The notes under the pieces were generated by a model. The model had not been told where the DNA came from. It ran no database searches and saw nothing but the letters and a program-made list of their open reading frames with translations. A DNA stretch of 64,000 bases from assembly GCA_947446925.1 (NCBI GenBank), contig CANFHU010000011.1, forward strand, positions 1 to 64,000, written 5' to 3'. The position numbers and the translations under genes are program-made. This document shows positions 7,579 through 16,665 of this stretch, in pieces (positions within the stretch are counted from its first letter, which is position 1; every line of letters begins with the position of its first letter). The stretch comes from Flavobacteriia bacterium. Its GTDB lineage: Bacteria > Bacteroidota > Bacteroidia > Flavobacteriales_D > Crocinitomicaceae.

Positions 7579-9939
7579 ATGGCTAAGAATTTAGTAATTG
7601 TTGAGTCCCCTGCAAAAGCAAAAACAATTGAAGGGTATCTCGGAAAAGATTTTGTTGTTAAATCTAGTTATGGTCACGTTCGAGACTTAGCATCCAAAGG
7701 TATGGCGATAGAAATTGAGAATAATTTCCATCCAAACTATGAAGTTTCTGCGGATAAAAAAGCAGTAGTCGCAGAACTGAAAAAATTGAGTAAGGAAGCA
7801 GAGATTGTTTGGCTAGCAACGGATGAGGACCGCGAAGGAGAAGCAATTTCTTGGCACTTATATGAAACGTTAGGACTAGCAAAAAAGGAAACAAGAAGAA
7901 TTACCTTTAACGAAATTACTAAGTCTGCAATTACGAAGGCAATTGAAAATCCAAGAGGGATTGATATTAATTTAGTAGATGCGCAACAAGCAAGAAGAGT
8001 ATTGGATAGATTAGTTGGTTTTGAACTTTCGCCAGTATTATGGAAAAAAGTAAGGCCAAGTTTGTCTGCTGGTCGTGTGCAATCTGTCGCTGTTAGATTA
8101 ATCGTAGAAAGAGAAAAGGAAATTCGTGCGTTTGCATCTGAAACTTTTTACAAAATCCAAGCTGTTTTTTCAAAAGGGAAAGAGAAAATTAAGGCAGATA
8201 TCGCTCGAAATATTGGAACCCTTGAAGAAGTGCATACGTTGGTAGAGAAGTTTCGGGATACTGATTTTAATGTCCTTGATGTTCAAACAAAGCCTGCAAC
8301 AAAAACACCTGCTGCTCCATTTACTACATCTACGCTTCAACAAGAGGCAAGTTTAAAATTAGGATTTTCTGTTTCTCGAACAATGACAGTAGCGCAGCGT
8401 TTGTATGAAGCTGGAAAAATTACCTACATGAGAACGGATTCGGTAAATTTTTCGGATACCGCTTTAAATGGCGCGAAAGCAGAAATTATAAGTGCTTATG
8501 GTGAAACGTATTCTAATCCTACAAAATATAAAACCAAAAACGCGGGCGCACAAGAAGCTCACGAAGCAATAAGACCAACCGATTTTTCAGTTCATACTAT
8601 TGCGGGTGAATCAGATGAGGTACGTTTATATGATCTAATCTGGAAACGTTCAATTGCTTCTCAAATGAGTAATGCTAAATTAGAACGTACTACTATTAAA
8701 ATTGGAAACCAGTCATTAGAAGATGTTTTTACGGCGAAAGGTGAAGTTATTAAATTTGATGGTTTCTTGAAAGTGTATCTTGCTGCGACTTTGGATGAAG
8801 AGGAAGATGAAAATTCAGACTTGTTACCGGAAGTTTTTGTTGGAGAGAAATTAGAAAGAGTTAATATTAAAGCAACTCAACGTTTTTCTAGACCTTCTCC
8901 TAGGTATGTAGAGGCATCTTTAGTGAAGAAGTTAGAAGAATTAGGTATTGGTAGACCGTCAACCTATGCGCCAACTATTTCTACAATCCAAAAAAGAGGA
9001 TATGTAGAAAAAGAAGAGAGAGAGGGAGAGATAAGAGAATATACGGTAGTAGAGTTAGTAAACGATACAATTTCGGAAGAGAAAAAAACAGAAGTTACAG
9101 GAAAAGAAAAGAATAAATTGTTTCCAACCGATATCGGTATTGTAGTAACTGATTTTTTATGTGAACACTTTGATCGTATTATGGACTACCATTTTACTGC
9201 AAAAGTGGAACAGCAATTCGATGAAATCGCACATGGTGAAATCGTTTGGACTAAAATGTTACAAGATTTTTATAGTCCATTCCATGAAAATGTAACAAAT
9301 ACCTTAGAACATTCAGATCGTGCAACTGGCGAAAGAGAATTGGGTATTCATCCGGAATCTGGAAAGAAAATAATTGTTCGTATTGGTCGCTTTGGACCAA
9401 TGGTGCAAATTGGGGATGAAAAGGAAGATGGAGAAAAACCACAATTCGCATCACTTCGAACAGGTCAAAATTTAGATTCGATGACACTTGAAGCTGCTTT
9501 AGAACTTTTTAAATTGCCTAGAACTTTAGGAGAGTTTGAAGACCTAGTTGTGAAAGCAAATGTTGGTAGATTCGGACCGTACCTTCAACATGGGAAAGCA
9601 TTTGTATCTCTTAAAAAAGAAGACGATCCGATGACGGTTTCCCTAGAGAGAGCTTGCGAGATAATCTTACAAAAAAGAGAAGATGATGCAAATAAAATTT
9701 TAAAGGTCTTCCCAGAACAAGAAGATATGCAAATTTTAAATGGTCGTTGGGGTGCATACTTGAAAGTTGGTAAGGATAATGTTAAACTTCCAAAGGATGG
9801 AAATTGGGAAACATTAACCTACGAAGATTGTGTTAAATTGCACAAAGAACAACCAGCAGCTAAGAAAACAGGTCGATTTGCAAAGAAAGTAGCACCAAAA
9901 GCTACTGCTAAGAAAGCACCTGCTAAAAAGAAAAAATAA
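7579..9939 (+). CDS. topA: DNA topoisomerase I, 786 aa
   Basis: TopA is a type IA topoisomerase that relaxes negative supercoils. The Toprim domain begins at once (VIVESPAKAKTIEGYLG, Glu9) with its acidic cluster DEDREGE at 82-88. The catalytic tyrosine is Y283 in KITYMRTDS, and RPTDF and GIGRPSTYAPTI follow in order. The C-terminus has zinc-free topoisomerase repeats (RIGRFGPMVQ, ANVGRFGPYLQHG, NGRWGAYLKVG) and a Lys/Ala tail of about 25 residues like those that bind DNA or RNA polymerase. Length is normal. The next gene begins 23 bases downstream. Confidence 0.98.
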   Translation: MAKNLVIVESPAKAKTIEGYLGKDFVVKSSYGHVRDLASKGMAIEIENNFHPNYEVSADKKAVVAELKKLSKEAEIVWLATDEDREGEAISWHLYETLGLAKKETRRITFNEITKSAITKAIENPRGIDINLVDAQQARRVLDRLVGFELSPVLWKKVRPSLSAGRVQSVAVRLIVEREKEIRAFASETFYKIQAVFSKGKEKIKADIARNIGTLEEVHTLVEKFRDTDFNVLDVQTKPATKTPAAPFTTSTLQQEASLKLGFSVSRTMTVAQRLYEAGKITYMRTDSVNFSDTALNGAKAEIISAYGETYSNPTKYKTKNAGAQEAHEAIRPTDFSVHTIAGESDEVRLYDLIWKRSIASQMSNAKLERTTIKIGNQSLEDVFTAKGEVIKFDGFLKVYLAATLDEEEDENSDLLPEVFVGEKLERVNIKATQRFSRPSPRYVEASLVKKLEELGIGRPSTYAPTISTIQKRGYVEKEEREGEIREYTVVELVNDTISEEKKTEVTGKEKNKLFPTDIGIVVTDFLCEHFDRIMDYHFTAKVEQQFDEIAHGEIVWTKMLQDFYSPFHENVTNTLEHSDRATGERELGIHPESGKKIIVRIGRFGPMVQIGDEKEDGEKPQFASLRTGQNLDSMTLEAALELFKLPRTLGEFEDLVVKANVGRFGPYLQHGKAFVSLKKEDDPMTVSLERACEIILQKREDDANKILKVFPEQEDMQILNGRWGAYLKVGKDNVKLPKDGNWETLTYEDCVKLHKEQPAAKKTGRFAKKVAPKATAKKAPAKKKK

Positions 9940-9962
9940 TTTAATTACGTATCGTCACCAAA

Positions 9963-11114
9963 ATGGATATTTCTTACTTTTTTCAACCTATTTCAGTTGA
10001 TTCGTTGGAGGATCAATCTATTGCTACTACCATACTTGCACATACGGAAGGAAATTTTCCAGATATGGAAAAAGGTGGAATCGCAATTTTTTATTGCCCT
10101 GAATTTAGAAATGGTATTCAAGAATATCAAAATCAAAAGGATGAACGATTTAGAACGGAGTTTTATAACTTATTTCCAAGTGCACATTGGGAAAAAAAAA
10201 TATATGATTTAGGAAATATATTACCAGGTGAAAAAATAGAAGACACTTATTTTGCTATTTCTCACGTCATCGAAGTATTGGTGAAAAATGAAATTATTCC
10301 AATAATAATAGGTGGTTCACAAGATTTATTATTCCCTCTTTATAAAGGCTATGAAAACCTAGAACAATCCGTAAATATCACCACGATTGATTCTAATATG
10401 GATTTTGGAGATACCGAAAATAAACCAAAATATGATGGTTACTTGAGTTCTATTTTGGTACATAATCCATCGTTCTTATTCAACTATTCGATCATTGGTC
10501 TTCAAGCTCCATTTGTGAAGCAGTCTGAAATGGATTTGTTTGAAAAATTATACTTTGACACCTTGAGACTTGGTGAATTTAACGCGGATTTTAGAAAAGC
10601 AGAACCATTAATTCGAAATGCGGATATTTTAAATATAGATCTATTTTCAATAAAAGCATCTGATTTTAAAGGAGATATATATAATTCCCCAAATGGTTTT
10701 TATGCAGAACAAATTTGTCAAATAGCAAAATACGCAGGTATAAGCGATAAACTTACTGCTTTTGCTTTATTTAATCTTTTTCCTAATGTTGCTTCAACTG
10801 CATCCAGTCAATTAATTGCACAAATTCTTTGGTATTTTATAGACGGAGTTGCAGACCGTAAAGGGGATTTCCCAAAATGTGCTAAAACGGAATATACAAA
10901 ATTCATGGTAAATCATGAAGATTTTGATAACGACTTAATTTTCTACAAAAGCAATAAATCTCAAAGATGGTGGATGGAGGTTCCTCATCCAAAACAAGCC
11001 CATTCACGATACGATAGACATTATCTAATCCCATGTAATCAAGAAGATTATGATTACGCTTTAAAAAATGAAATCCCCGATCTTTGGTGGAGAACATATC
11101 AAAAACTAAAATGA
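9963..11114 (+). CDS. Ureohydrolase-fold (arginase/formimidoylglutamase-like) protein lacking metal ligands, 383 aa
   Basis: Homologues between topA and the gliding operon in flavobacteria are usually labelled formimidoylglutamase or arginase. The fold signatures are present but the metal-binding residues are not. The GGDHS position reads GGSQD (117-121). The DAHxD position reads DSNMD (143-147), with Asn for His. The SxDxDxxDP position reads NIDLFSIKASD (224-234), with the second Asp replaced by Phe. The C-terminus (WWMEVP, LIPC, IPDLWW) is a conserved extension absent from classical arginases. It has no signal peptide, so it is cytosolic. It is probably not an active binuclear-manganese hydrolase; the role is unknown. 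The T9SS operon starts 209 bases downstream with its own promoter. Confidence 0.85.
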   Translation: MDISYFFQPISVDSLEDQSIATTILAHTEGNFPDMEKGGIAIFYCPEFRNGIQEYQNQKDERFRTEFYNLFPSAHWEKKIYDLGNILPGEKIEDTYFAISHVIEVLVKNEIIPIIIGGSQDLLFPLYKGYENLEQSVNITTIDSNMDFGDTENKPKYDGYLSSILVHNPSFLFNYSIIGLQAPFVKQSEMDLFEKLYFDTLRLGEFNADFRKAEPLIRNADILNIDLFSIKASDFKGDIYNSPNGFYAEQICQIAKYAGISDKLTAFALFNLFPNVASTASSQLIAQILWYFIDGVADRKGDFPKCAKTEYTKFMVNHEDFDNDLIFYKSNKSQRWWMEVPHPKQAHSRYDRHYLIPCNQEDYDYALKNEIPDLWWRTYQKLK

Positions 11115-11225
11115 CAAAAAACTTTTAGAATAGCATATTTCGTAAAAAAAAGAACATCTTTTTTTTCTCTGTTTTTCAAAAAGTAACAAATCATTGTTGA
11201 AAACTACACTTTTTTGAAGTGAACG

Positions 11226-11256
11226 TTGAAAATTCAACATTTTTTCCGTACTTTAG
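11226..11256 (+). promoter_or_regulatory. Promoter of the porP-gldKLMN operon
   Basis: TTG (11226-11228), a 20-base spacer and TACTTTAG (11249-11256) give one mismatch to TAnnTTTG. The -33 box lies inside a small palindrome, GTTGAA-AA-TTCAAC (11225-11238). The 5' leader then contains an 8-bp hairpin, AACCTAAA with TTTAGGTT (11258-11294). Confidence 0.6.
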
Positions 11257-11323
11257 CAACCTAAATTTAGAATTTTACAACCCTATTTTTAGGTTAACAA
11301 CTTGATAAATATAAAATTACAAG

Positions 11324-12244
11324 ATGATTAAAAATCTTCTTTTTGGTTTATTAATTATGACTGGTGCACAAGTTATGTTTGCGCAGCAAGATATATTAAT
11401 GACAAATTTTATGTTTGATAAGTTGAGAATTAACCCTGCAATAACTGGGGTAGAGGATGGTATTTCTAGTGCTATGATTTATCGTAACCAGTGGGATAAA
11501 GTTGCTGGCGCTCCAAATACAGCTATTTTTAATTGCGAAATGAATTTGAATAAAAACGCTGTAGGTGGTGCAGGTATTTCATTTTACCATGATGCGATTG
11601 GACCCATACGTCAAAATAGATTGTTGTTAAATTATTCGTATCCGTTTCAAATTGGTGAAGTAGGAGTGTTACACGCTGGAATTGGCTTAGGTTTATTGAA
11701 TTTTGGATTAGATCCTAATTGGATTCCACCAACATCTTCTGTAGATGCATCACTTCCAACCGCAAGTTCTGGAAATAATATGGATGGAAATTTTGGTCTT
11801 TATTATAAAAGTTTTAAAGGATACTTTGTAGGTTTATCCAGCGCACATTTAAATAAACCAGCAATTCACGCATCTAATTTTACCTATGAGAGACATTATT
11901 TTTTAAATGCTGGGCATCGCTTACAAAATATTTTAGGGCCTAAAAGAGATTTGGAAGTTCAACTTTTAGTCATGAGTGATTTGATAAAACATGTAGGTGA
12001 TATTAATGTACGTTATACACATGGAAATGTTTTTTATGCTGGCTTAACAGTAAGAACAACAAATACTTATTGTATGCTAGCGGGTTTTTATCCACTAAAA
12101 AACATTACCCTTGGTTACTCGTTTGATTTAAATGCAAATAGTATTTTAAGTGCCTCGAACGGTACACATGAAATTGTAATTAGATATAAATATATTGCCC
12201 CAATACCACCGTCGGAAAAATCAAAACATCCAAGGTGGTTGTAA
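11324..12244 (+). CDS. PorP/SprF-family type IX secretion outer-membrane protein, 306 aa
   Basis: A signal peptide (MIKNLLFGLLIMTGAQVMFAQ, cleaved near residue 21) is followed by the family's hallmark start QDILMTNFMFDKLRINPAITG and SAMIYRNQWD. The rest is a predicted outer-membrane beta-barrel with alternating aromatic strands, for example VNVRYTHGNVFYAGLTVR and a late ILSASNGTHEIVIRYKY. PorP/SprF proteins help place T9SS substrates such as SprB at the cell surface. Because the gene stands directly before gldK, it probably belongs to the core machine. Several paralogues are usual in a genome, so I give no SprF symbol. Confidence 0.93.
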   Translation: MIKNLLFGLLIMTGAQVMFAQQDILMTNFMFDKLRINPAITGVEDGISSAMIYRNQWDKVAGAPNTAIFNCEMNLNKNAVGGAGISFYHDAIGPIRQNRLLLNYSYPFQIGEVGVLHAGIGLGLLNFGLDPNWIPPTSSVDASLPTASSGNNMDGNFGLYYKSFKGYFVGLSSAHLNKPAIHASNFTYERHYFLNAGHRLQNILGPKRDLEVQLLVMSDLIKHVGDINVRYTHGNVFYAGLTVRTTNTYCMLAGFYPLKNITLGYSFDLNANSILSASNGTHEIVIRYKYIAPIPPSEKSKHPRWL

Positions 12245-12357
12245 ATTAAAAAAAAAATATAGATTTTTGTAACCATTTTTAAGTAATTCCGTTATATCAT
12301 AAACGCATTTGATCCTGTAGATTGTTAAATGATGTCCGGAATTTAAAACAAAGTAAA

Positions 12358-13908
12358 ATGAATAAAGTAGTTTTTTTAGGTCTTTTAAGTATTGTACTCA
12401 CAGCGTGTAGTACAAGAACTGGTCACTTAACTGGTGTTTTGGGACGGCCAACGTATCAACCGGAACTTCCATTAGGAATGGTCTATGTCAAAGGTGGTGC
12501 CTTTAATATGGGAGATGACGACCAAGATGTACCATTCTTACATAATTCGCGTAAGAAAACAGCATCTGTGCAAGCGTTTTATATGGATCAAACAGAAATT
12601 ACAAACAACGAATATCGTCAGTTTTGTGATCACGTTCGAGATTCTATGGCTCGTGAGTTGATTTATGCAAACACGGATTTAATTGAAGACGAAATTTCTG
12701 GAGAGTATATCAATTATAAAGAACGTTATTTCGACGAAAGTTCTAAGGAAATGGTAGATTATGAAGCAAGTGATCGTCCTAAAAATAGAGAATTGTTTTC
12801 CTTGAATTGGGATAAGCAGTTTAGTTATGAAGATGAAAAAATGCTGCCTATTCTAGCGGATATGTATTATCCTTCTAACGAACGTTTTTACAAAAAACGT
12901 GAAATAGATACACGTAAATTATTATACAAATACTACTGGTTAGATCTTCGTGAAGCAGCTAGACGTGGTCGAGTAGAAATAGTACCAAATGGAATTGATG
13001 GAAAAGGACAAGTTATATCCGATAATCACCGTAAATTAAGTACTCCAGCAAATCCATATAATGAGGAACCTCAAGGAATGGACCTAAATTTAGGTCACGT
13101 AAATAAAAAATTACAAAATAATGCGATTCGTGGTCACGCTGACAGATCTCGTTTTATTATTGAAGAGGTTATAAATGTATATCCGGATACTTTATGTTGG
13201 GTTAGAGATTTTACTTATGCTTTTCATGACCCAATGACAAACATGTATTTTCATCACCCAGCATATGATAACTATCCTGTTGTTGGTGTAACGTGGACGC
13301 AAGCAAGAGCATTCAGTAATTGGAGATCACATTTGTTAAATTCTTGGTTGTTAGCAATGGGTGATATGTATCTGAATGATTTCCGTTTGCCTAGTGAAAC
13401 AGAATGGGAAAGAGCTGCAAGAGGTGATTTAGCTGGTTCCCAATACCCATGGGGGGGGCCATACACGCGTAATTCCTATGGATGTTTCTTAGCTAACTTT
13501 AAACCTATGCGTGGCCGTTATCAAGAAGATGGAGGTTTCCATACAGTTAAAGCTTTCTCTTACCAACCAAATGGTTTCGGTTTATATTGTATGGCTGGTA
13601 ACGTTGCAGAATGGTGTGAAACTGCTTTTGATGAGTCTGTATATGAATTCTCAAATGATATCAACTCTGAATACAGATACGATGCGTTAGATTGGGATCC
13701 ACCGAAATTAAAACAAAAAGTATTGAGAGGTGGCTCATGGAAAGATATAGGATATTACTGTATGACTTCCACAAGATCCTATGAGTACCAAGATACTGCT
13801 AAATCATACATTGGATTCCGTAATGTAATGACCCACATGGGTAGAGGTGGTGCTGATCTATTACAAGAGGGTAGTGCAGAAGAAATTGATGAGATTGAAT
13901 TAAAATAG
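12358..13908 (+). CDS. gldK: Gliding/T9SS lipoprotein GldK (PorK), 516 aa
   Basis: GldK forms, with GldN, the large periplasmic ring under the outer membrane of the type IX secretion system. The ATG at 12358 is chosen because it gives a proper lipoprotein signal (MNKVVFLGLLSIVLTAC, lipobox LTAC, Cys17). The body is a formylglycine-generating-enzyme-like domain: GMVYVKGGAFNMGDDD, DQTEITNNEYRQF, PVVGVTWTQARAF, RLPSETEWERAARGD, YPWGG, GLYCMAGNVAEWCE, VLRGGSWKD and YIGFRNV. The fold is used structurally here. The YPWGG codons contain a run of eight G (13451-13458), very unusual in this AT-rich gene. gldL follows 45 bases later. Confidence 0.97.
   Translation: MNKVVFLGLLSIVLTACSTRTGHLTGVLGRPTYQPELPLGMVYVKGGAFNMGDDDQDVPFLHNSRKKTASVQAFYMDQTEITNNEYRQFCDHVRDSMARELIYANTDLIEDEISGEYINYKERYFDESSKEMVDYEASDRPKNRELFSLNWDKQFSYEDEKMLPILADMYYPSNERFYKKREIDTRKLLYKYYWLDLREAARRGRVEIVPNGIDGKGQVISDNHRKLSTPANPYNEEPQGMDLNLGHVNKKLQNNAIRGHADRSRFIIEEVINVYPDTLCWVRDFTYAFHDPMTNMYFHHPAYDNYPVVGVTWTQARAFSNWRSHLLNSWLLAMGDMYLNDFRLPSETEWERAARGDLAGSQYPWGGPYTRNSYGCFLANFKPMRGRYQEDGGFHTVKAFSYQPNGFGLYCMAGNVAEWCETAFDESVYEFSNDINSEYRYDALDWDPPKLKQKVLRGGSWKDIGYYCMTSTRSYEYQDTAKSYIGFRNVMTHMGRGGADLLQEGSAEEIDEIELK
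13451..13458 (+). repeat. G8 homopolymer inside gldK
   Basis: Eight consecutive G encode part of Trp-Gly-Gly in the conserved YPWGG motif. The reading frame is intact. Neighbouring glycines mostly use GGT, so GGG-GGG is atypical codon use. Confidence 0.9.
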
Positions 13909-13953
13909 AATACAATTTGTAGATAAGTAAAGTTAAATTTAATAAGTAGAGTT

Positions 13954-14823
13954 ATGAAGATTTTTGGAATGGTCCCTGGTAGTTTGAAATGGAAAACTTT
14001 TATGAAGTATTTCTATGGGTATGGAGCAGCTGTTGTAATCCTTGGTGCGTTATTTAAAATCATGCACTGGCCTGGAGCTTCTGCCATGCTTATCACTGGT
14101 CTTCTAGTGGAGGTAGCGATTTTCATTATGTCTTCATTTGAACCTCTACCACACGATTATCACTGGGATTTAGTATATCCTGAATTAGCCGAAGTACACG
14201 AACCAGGTCATGGCGAGGATGATTTACATGATTTAGTTGAAGAAGGACACAATGAACATGATAAACATGTAGAAGCAGCTCCTGTTAATACTGGTTCTGG
14301 TTTAACACAACAGTTAGATTCTATGTTGGCTGAAGCAAAAATTGACTCAGAGTTACTTGAAAGTCTAGCTTCTGGAATGAGAAGTTTAGGTGAAAATGCA
14401 AATTCATTACAAGGTATATCTTCAGCAGTTTCTGCAACTGATTCATATGTATCAAGTTTACAAGCTGCTTCGGATAAAGTTTCTTCTTTGTCGGATGCAT
14501 ATGAAAGAGCTTCACTTGCTATTTCTGGTATGACTTCAACTTCACAAGAAGGAGAATCTTTTGGAGAGCAAATGCAAAAAGTATCTAGAAATTTAGCTGC
14601 ATTAAACAATGTATATGAATTGCAATTGAAAGGGTCATCTGCGCATTTAGAAGCAACAGAGAAATTCCAATCACAAGTAACTGAAATGATGCAAAACTTA
14701 TCTGCATCTACAGAGGATACAAGACTTTATAGAGAAAATATGGCAATGCTTTCTAAAAACCTTACAGATTTAAATAATGTGTATGGTAATATGTTGAAAG
14801 CAATGACTATCACTAGAGATTAA
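13954..14823 (+). CDS. gldL: T9SS/gliding motor protein GldL, 289 aa
   Basis: GldL is the inner-membrane stator ring that, with GldM, turns proton flow into rotation. Two transmembrane helices lie at about 20-35 and 42-62. Helix 1 holds YGYGAAVVILGALFKIMHWPG with H38. Helix 2 holds LLVEVAIFIMSSFEP with a membrane-embedded glutamate at E53 and a second at E63, matching the conserved protonatable residues of the family. The rest is a cytoplasmic, acidic and Ser/Ala-rich coiled-coil region ending in a conserved helical stretch (SKNLTDLNNVYGNMLKAM). The gene sits between gldK and gldM. Confidence 0.97.
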   Translation: MKIFGMVPGSLKWKTFMKYFYGYGAAVVILGALFKIMHWPGASAMLITGLLVEVAIFIMSSFEPLPHDYHWDLVYPELAEVHEPGHGEDDLHDLVEEGHNEHDKHVEAAPVNTGSGLTQQLDSMLAEAKIDSELLESLASGMRSLGENANSLQGISSAVSATDSYVSSLQAASDKVSSLSDAYERASLAISGMTSTSQEGESFGEQMQKVSRNLAALNNVYELQLKGSSAHLEATEKFQSQVTEMMQNLSASTEDTRLYRENMAMLSKNLTDLNNVYGNMLKAMTITRD

Positions 14824-14872
14824 CATCTCACATTTAATTTATCAGATTATTAACTTTTAATACTATAAGAAA

Positions 14873-16645
14873 ATGGGAGGTGGTAATGAGTCACCAAGGC
14901 AGAAGATGGTAGGTATGATGTACCTTGTACTTACCGCACTTTTAGCCTTGAACGTATCTAAATCAATTTTGGAAGCGTTTGTAGCAATCGAAGAAAACAT
15001 TCAGGTTGCAAATGAAAACGAGTATGCTCGTGGTCAAGAAAAAAAAGAAGAATTACAAGAAGTTGCTGAAGATAAATCTAATCCAGCTTTAAGTGAAAAA
15101 GCATCTGTCTTTTTAAAAGATGTAGAAGCAATTGAGAAAAAAACAGCTGAAATGATTGTCTTCTTAGATGGTTGTAAGTTGGACATAATGATGCAATGTC
15201 AAGAAGCGATTACAAAAGATGGTAAAAACGCTCCTGGAATTCCGGAAGAGGAAGCTTTGATTCACGATGAATATGATGCTAAAAAAGCCCCTTGTAAACC
15301 TATCCGTATGCATTTAGGACACGTAATGGGTCCAGATAAATACGATGAGCCTATGCTTATCATGGGTATTAATGAGGATATCAAGAGTCCTAAAGGTAAA
15401 GGGAAAGAATTGTGGGAAAATTACAACAAATACCGTAAAGAACTTGTTGAAATTTTAGTGAAAAGTGCATCTACTCCTGAAAATCAATATAGCCTAAAAT
15501 GTGCTGATATTAATAAATTCGAAGGAAATAAAGATTTAGAGAAGCAGGTCGACGCAATGATTAAAAAAGGAAAGATAAGTCCAGATGAAGTTGCTGAGGT
15601 TAAAAAGATTTATATTTCTATGTCTAAAAATGAATTCTATAAAGTACACGATATTGAAGGAGTTCATTGGGTAGGTAAAACTTGGGACCACAATCCACAA
15701 GTTGCAGGTATTGCATCTTTATCTGCTTTGGAAAAAGAAGTATTGACCGCTCGTGCAGATGCTATTGCATTGATTCGTTCAAGAGTTGGTGGTGGTGATT
15801 TCTCATTCAATAAAGTTCAAGGTTTTGCGAATGGTCAATTACTTGCAACTAAAGGTGATGAAGTGGAAATTAGTGTCATGATGGCTGCATTCGATTCCGA
15901 CAAACAACCGGAAGTAAAAGTTACTTCTGGAGGAGGAAAAGTTGAACCTGCTGTAGATGGTCAAGCGAAAGTGAAAGTTACTGCTAGTGGTTCTGGTGAA
16001 ATGAAAGTGAAAGGTACTGTAATGATTCGTAAGAAAAATGGTACTCCTGTTGAAAAAGAATGGGAACATACAATTACAATTCAGGAACCTTCTGGTTCTA
16101 TCTCCTTACCAGATATGACTGTACTTTATCAAGGTTATGCTAATAAAGTAGTTGGTACTGCAGCTGGATTTAACCAATGTGATTTATTAGGTACAGGTGT
16201 ATCTATTCAAAAACAAGGTGCTATTTGGATTGCTACACCAACTGTAGGGCCTGGTAAAACTTGTCAAATTGCTATTAAGGGTACAAATACAGTTACCAAA
16301 AAATCAGCAAACTTAGGATCATTTACATTTAAGGTTAAACCTTTACCTCCTGCAGCAATCTATTTTGCTGGTAAAGGTACTGGTGAAGCTGCTCCTAAAA
16401 CAGCAATGGGTCTTTCAGCTAAATTCCCTCCATCAATTGATTTACAAGGTATTAATTTTACAGTGCTTGATTGGAAAATGGATTTCAAAGGGCGTACAGT
16501 TAAAGGTCAAGGTAATGTTATTGATGCCGCTGCTTCTGGATTGTTAAAACAAGCAAAACCTGGAGATATGGTTACTTTCTTGTGTAAATATACAGATGGT
16601 AAAACAGGAGCCAAATTTGGTGCGTGTACCGTAACTCTAAATTAG
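14873..16645 (+). CDS. gldM: T9SS/gliding motor protein GldM, 590 aa
   Basis: GldM couples the GldL motor to the outer-membrane GldK-GldN ring. The N-terminus MGGGNESPRQKMVGMMYLVLTALLALNVSKSIL is the family's single transmembrane anchor (helix about 12-28). The remainder is the long periplasmic shaft of four domains, with a helical D1 region rich in Lys/Glu followed by beta-rich D2-D4 (QGYANKVVGTAAGFNQ, FTFKVKPLPPAAIYFAGKGTG, CTVTLN end). At 590 aa it appears longer than the roughly 510-530 aa of better-known GldM proteins. The extra length seems to be in D1, which also has several cysteines. It is followed after 20 bases by gldN. Confidence 0.96.
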   Translation: MGGGNESPRQKMVGMMYLVLTALLALNVSKSILEAFVAIEENIQVANENEYARGQEKKEELQEVAEDKSNPALSEKASVFLKDVEAIEKKTAEMIVFLDGCKLDIMMQCQEAITKDGKNAPGIPEEEALIHDEYDAKKAPCKPIRMHLGHVMGPDKYDEPMLIMGINEDIKSPKGKGKELWENYNKYRKELVEILVKSASTPENQYSLKCADINKFEGNKDLEKQVDAMIKKGKISPDEVAEVKKIYISMSKNEFYKVHDIEGVHWVGKTWDHNPQVAGIASLSALEKEVLTARADAIALIRSRVGGGDFSFNKVQGFANGQLLATKGDEVEISVMMAAFDSDKQPEVKVTSGGGKVEPAVDGQAKVKVTASGSGEMKVKGTVMIRKKNGTPVEKEWEHTITIQEPSGSISLPDMTVLYQGYANKVVGTAAGFNQCDLLGTGVSIQKQGAIWIATPTVGPGKTCQIAIKGTNTVTKKSANLGSFTFKVKPLPPAAIYFAGKGTGEAAPKTAMGLSAKFPPSIDLQGINFTVLDWKMDFKGRTVKGQGNVIDAAASGLLKQAKPGDMVTFLCKYTDGKTGAKFGACTVTLN

Positions 16646-16665
16646 ATTACTTAAAAATTTAAGTT

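Noticed and set aside
12322-12357. TTG start for gldK 12 codons upstream
   Set aside because: It would bury the lipoprotein signal peptide; the ATG at 12358 gives a perfect lipobox.
13441-13470. Frameshift in gldK at the G8 run
   Set aside because: The frame continues through all later FGE-like motifs to a normal stop, so the gene is intact as given.
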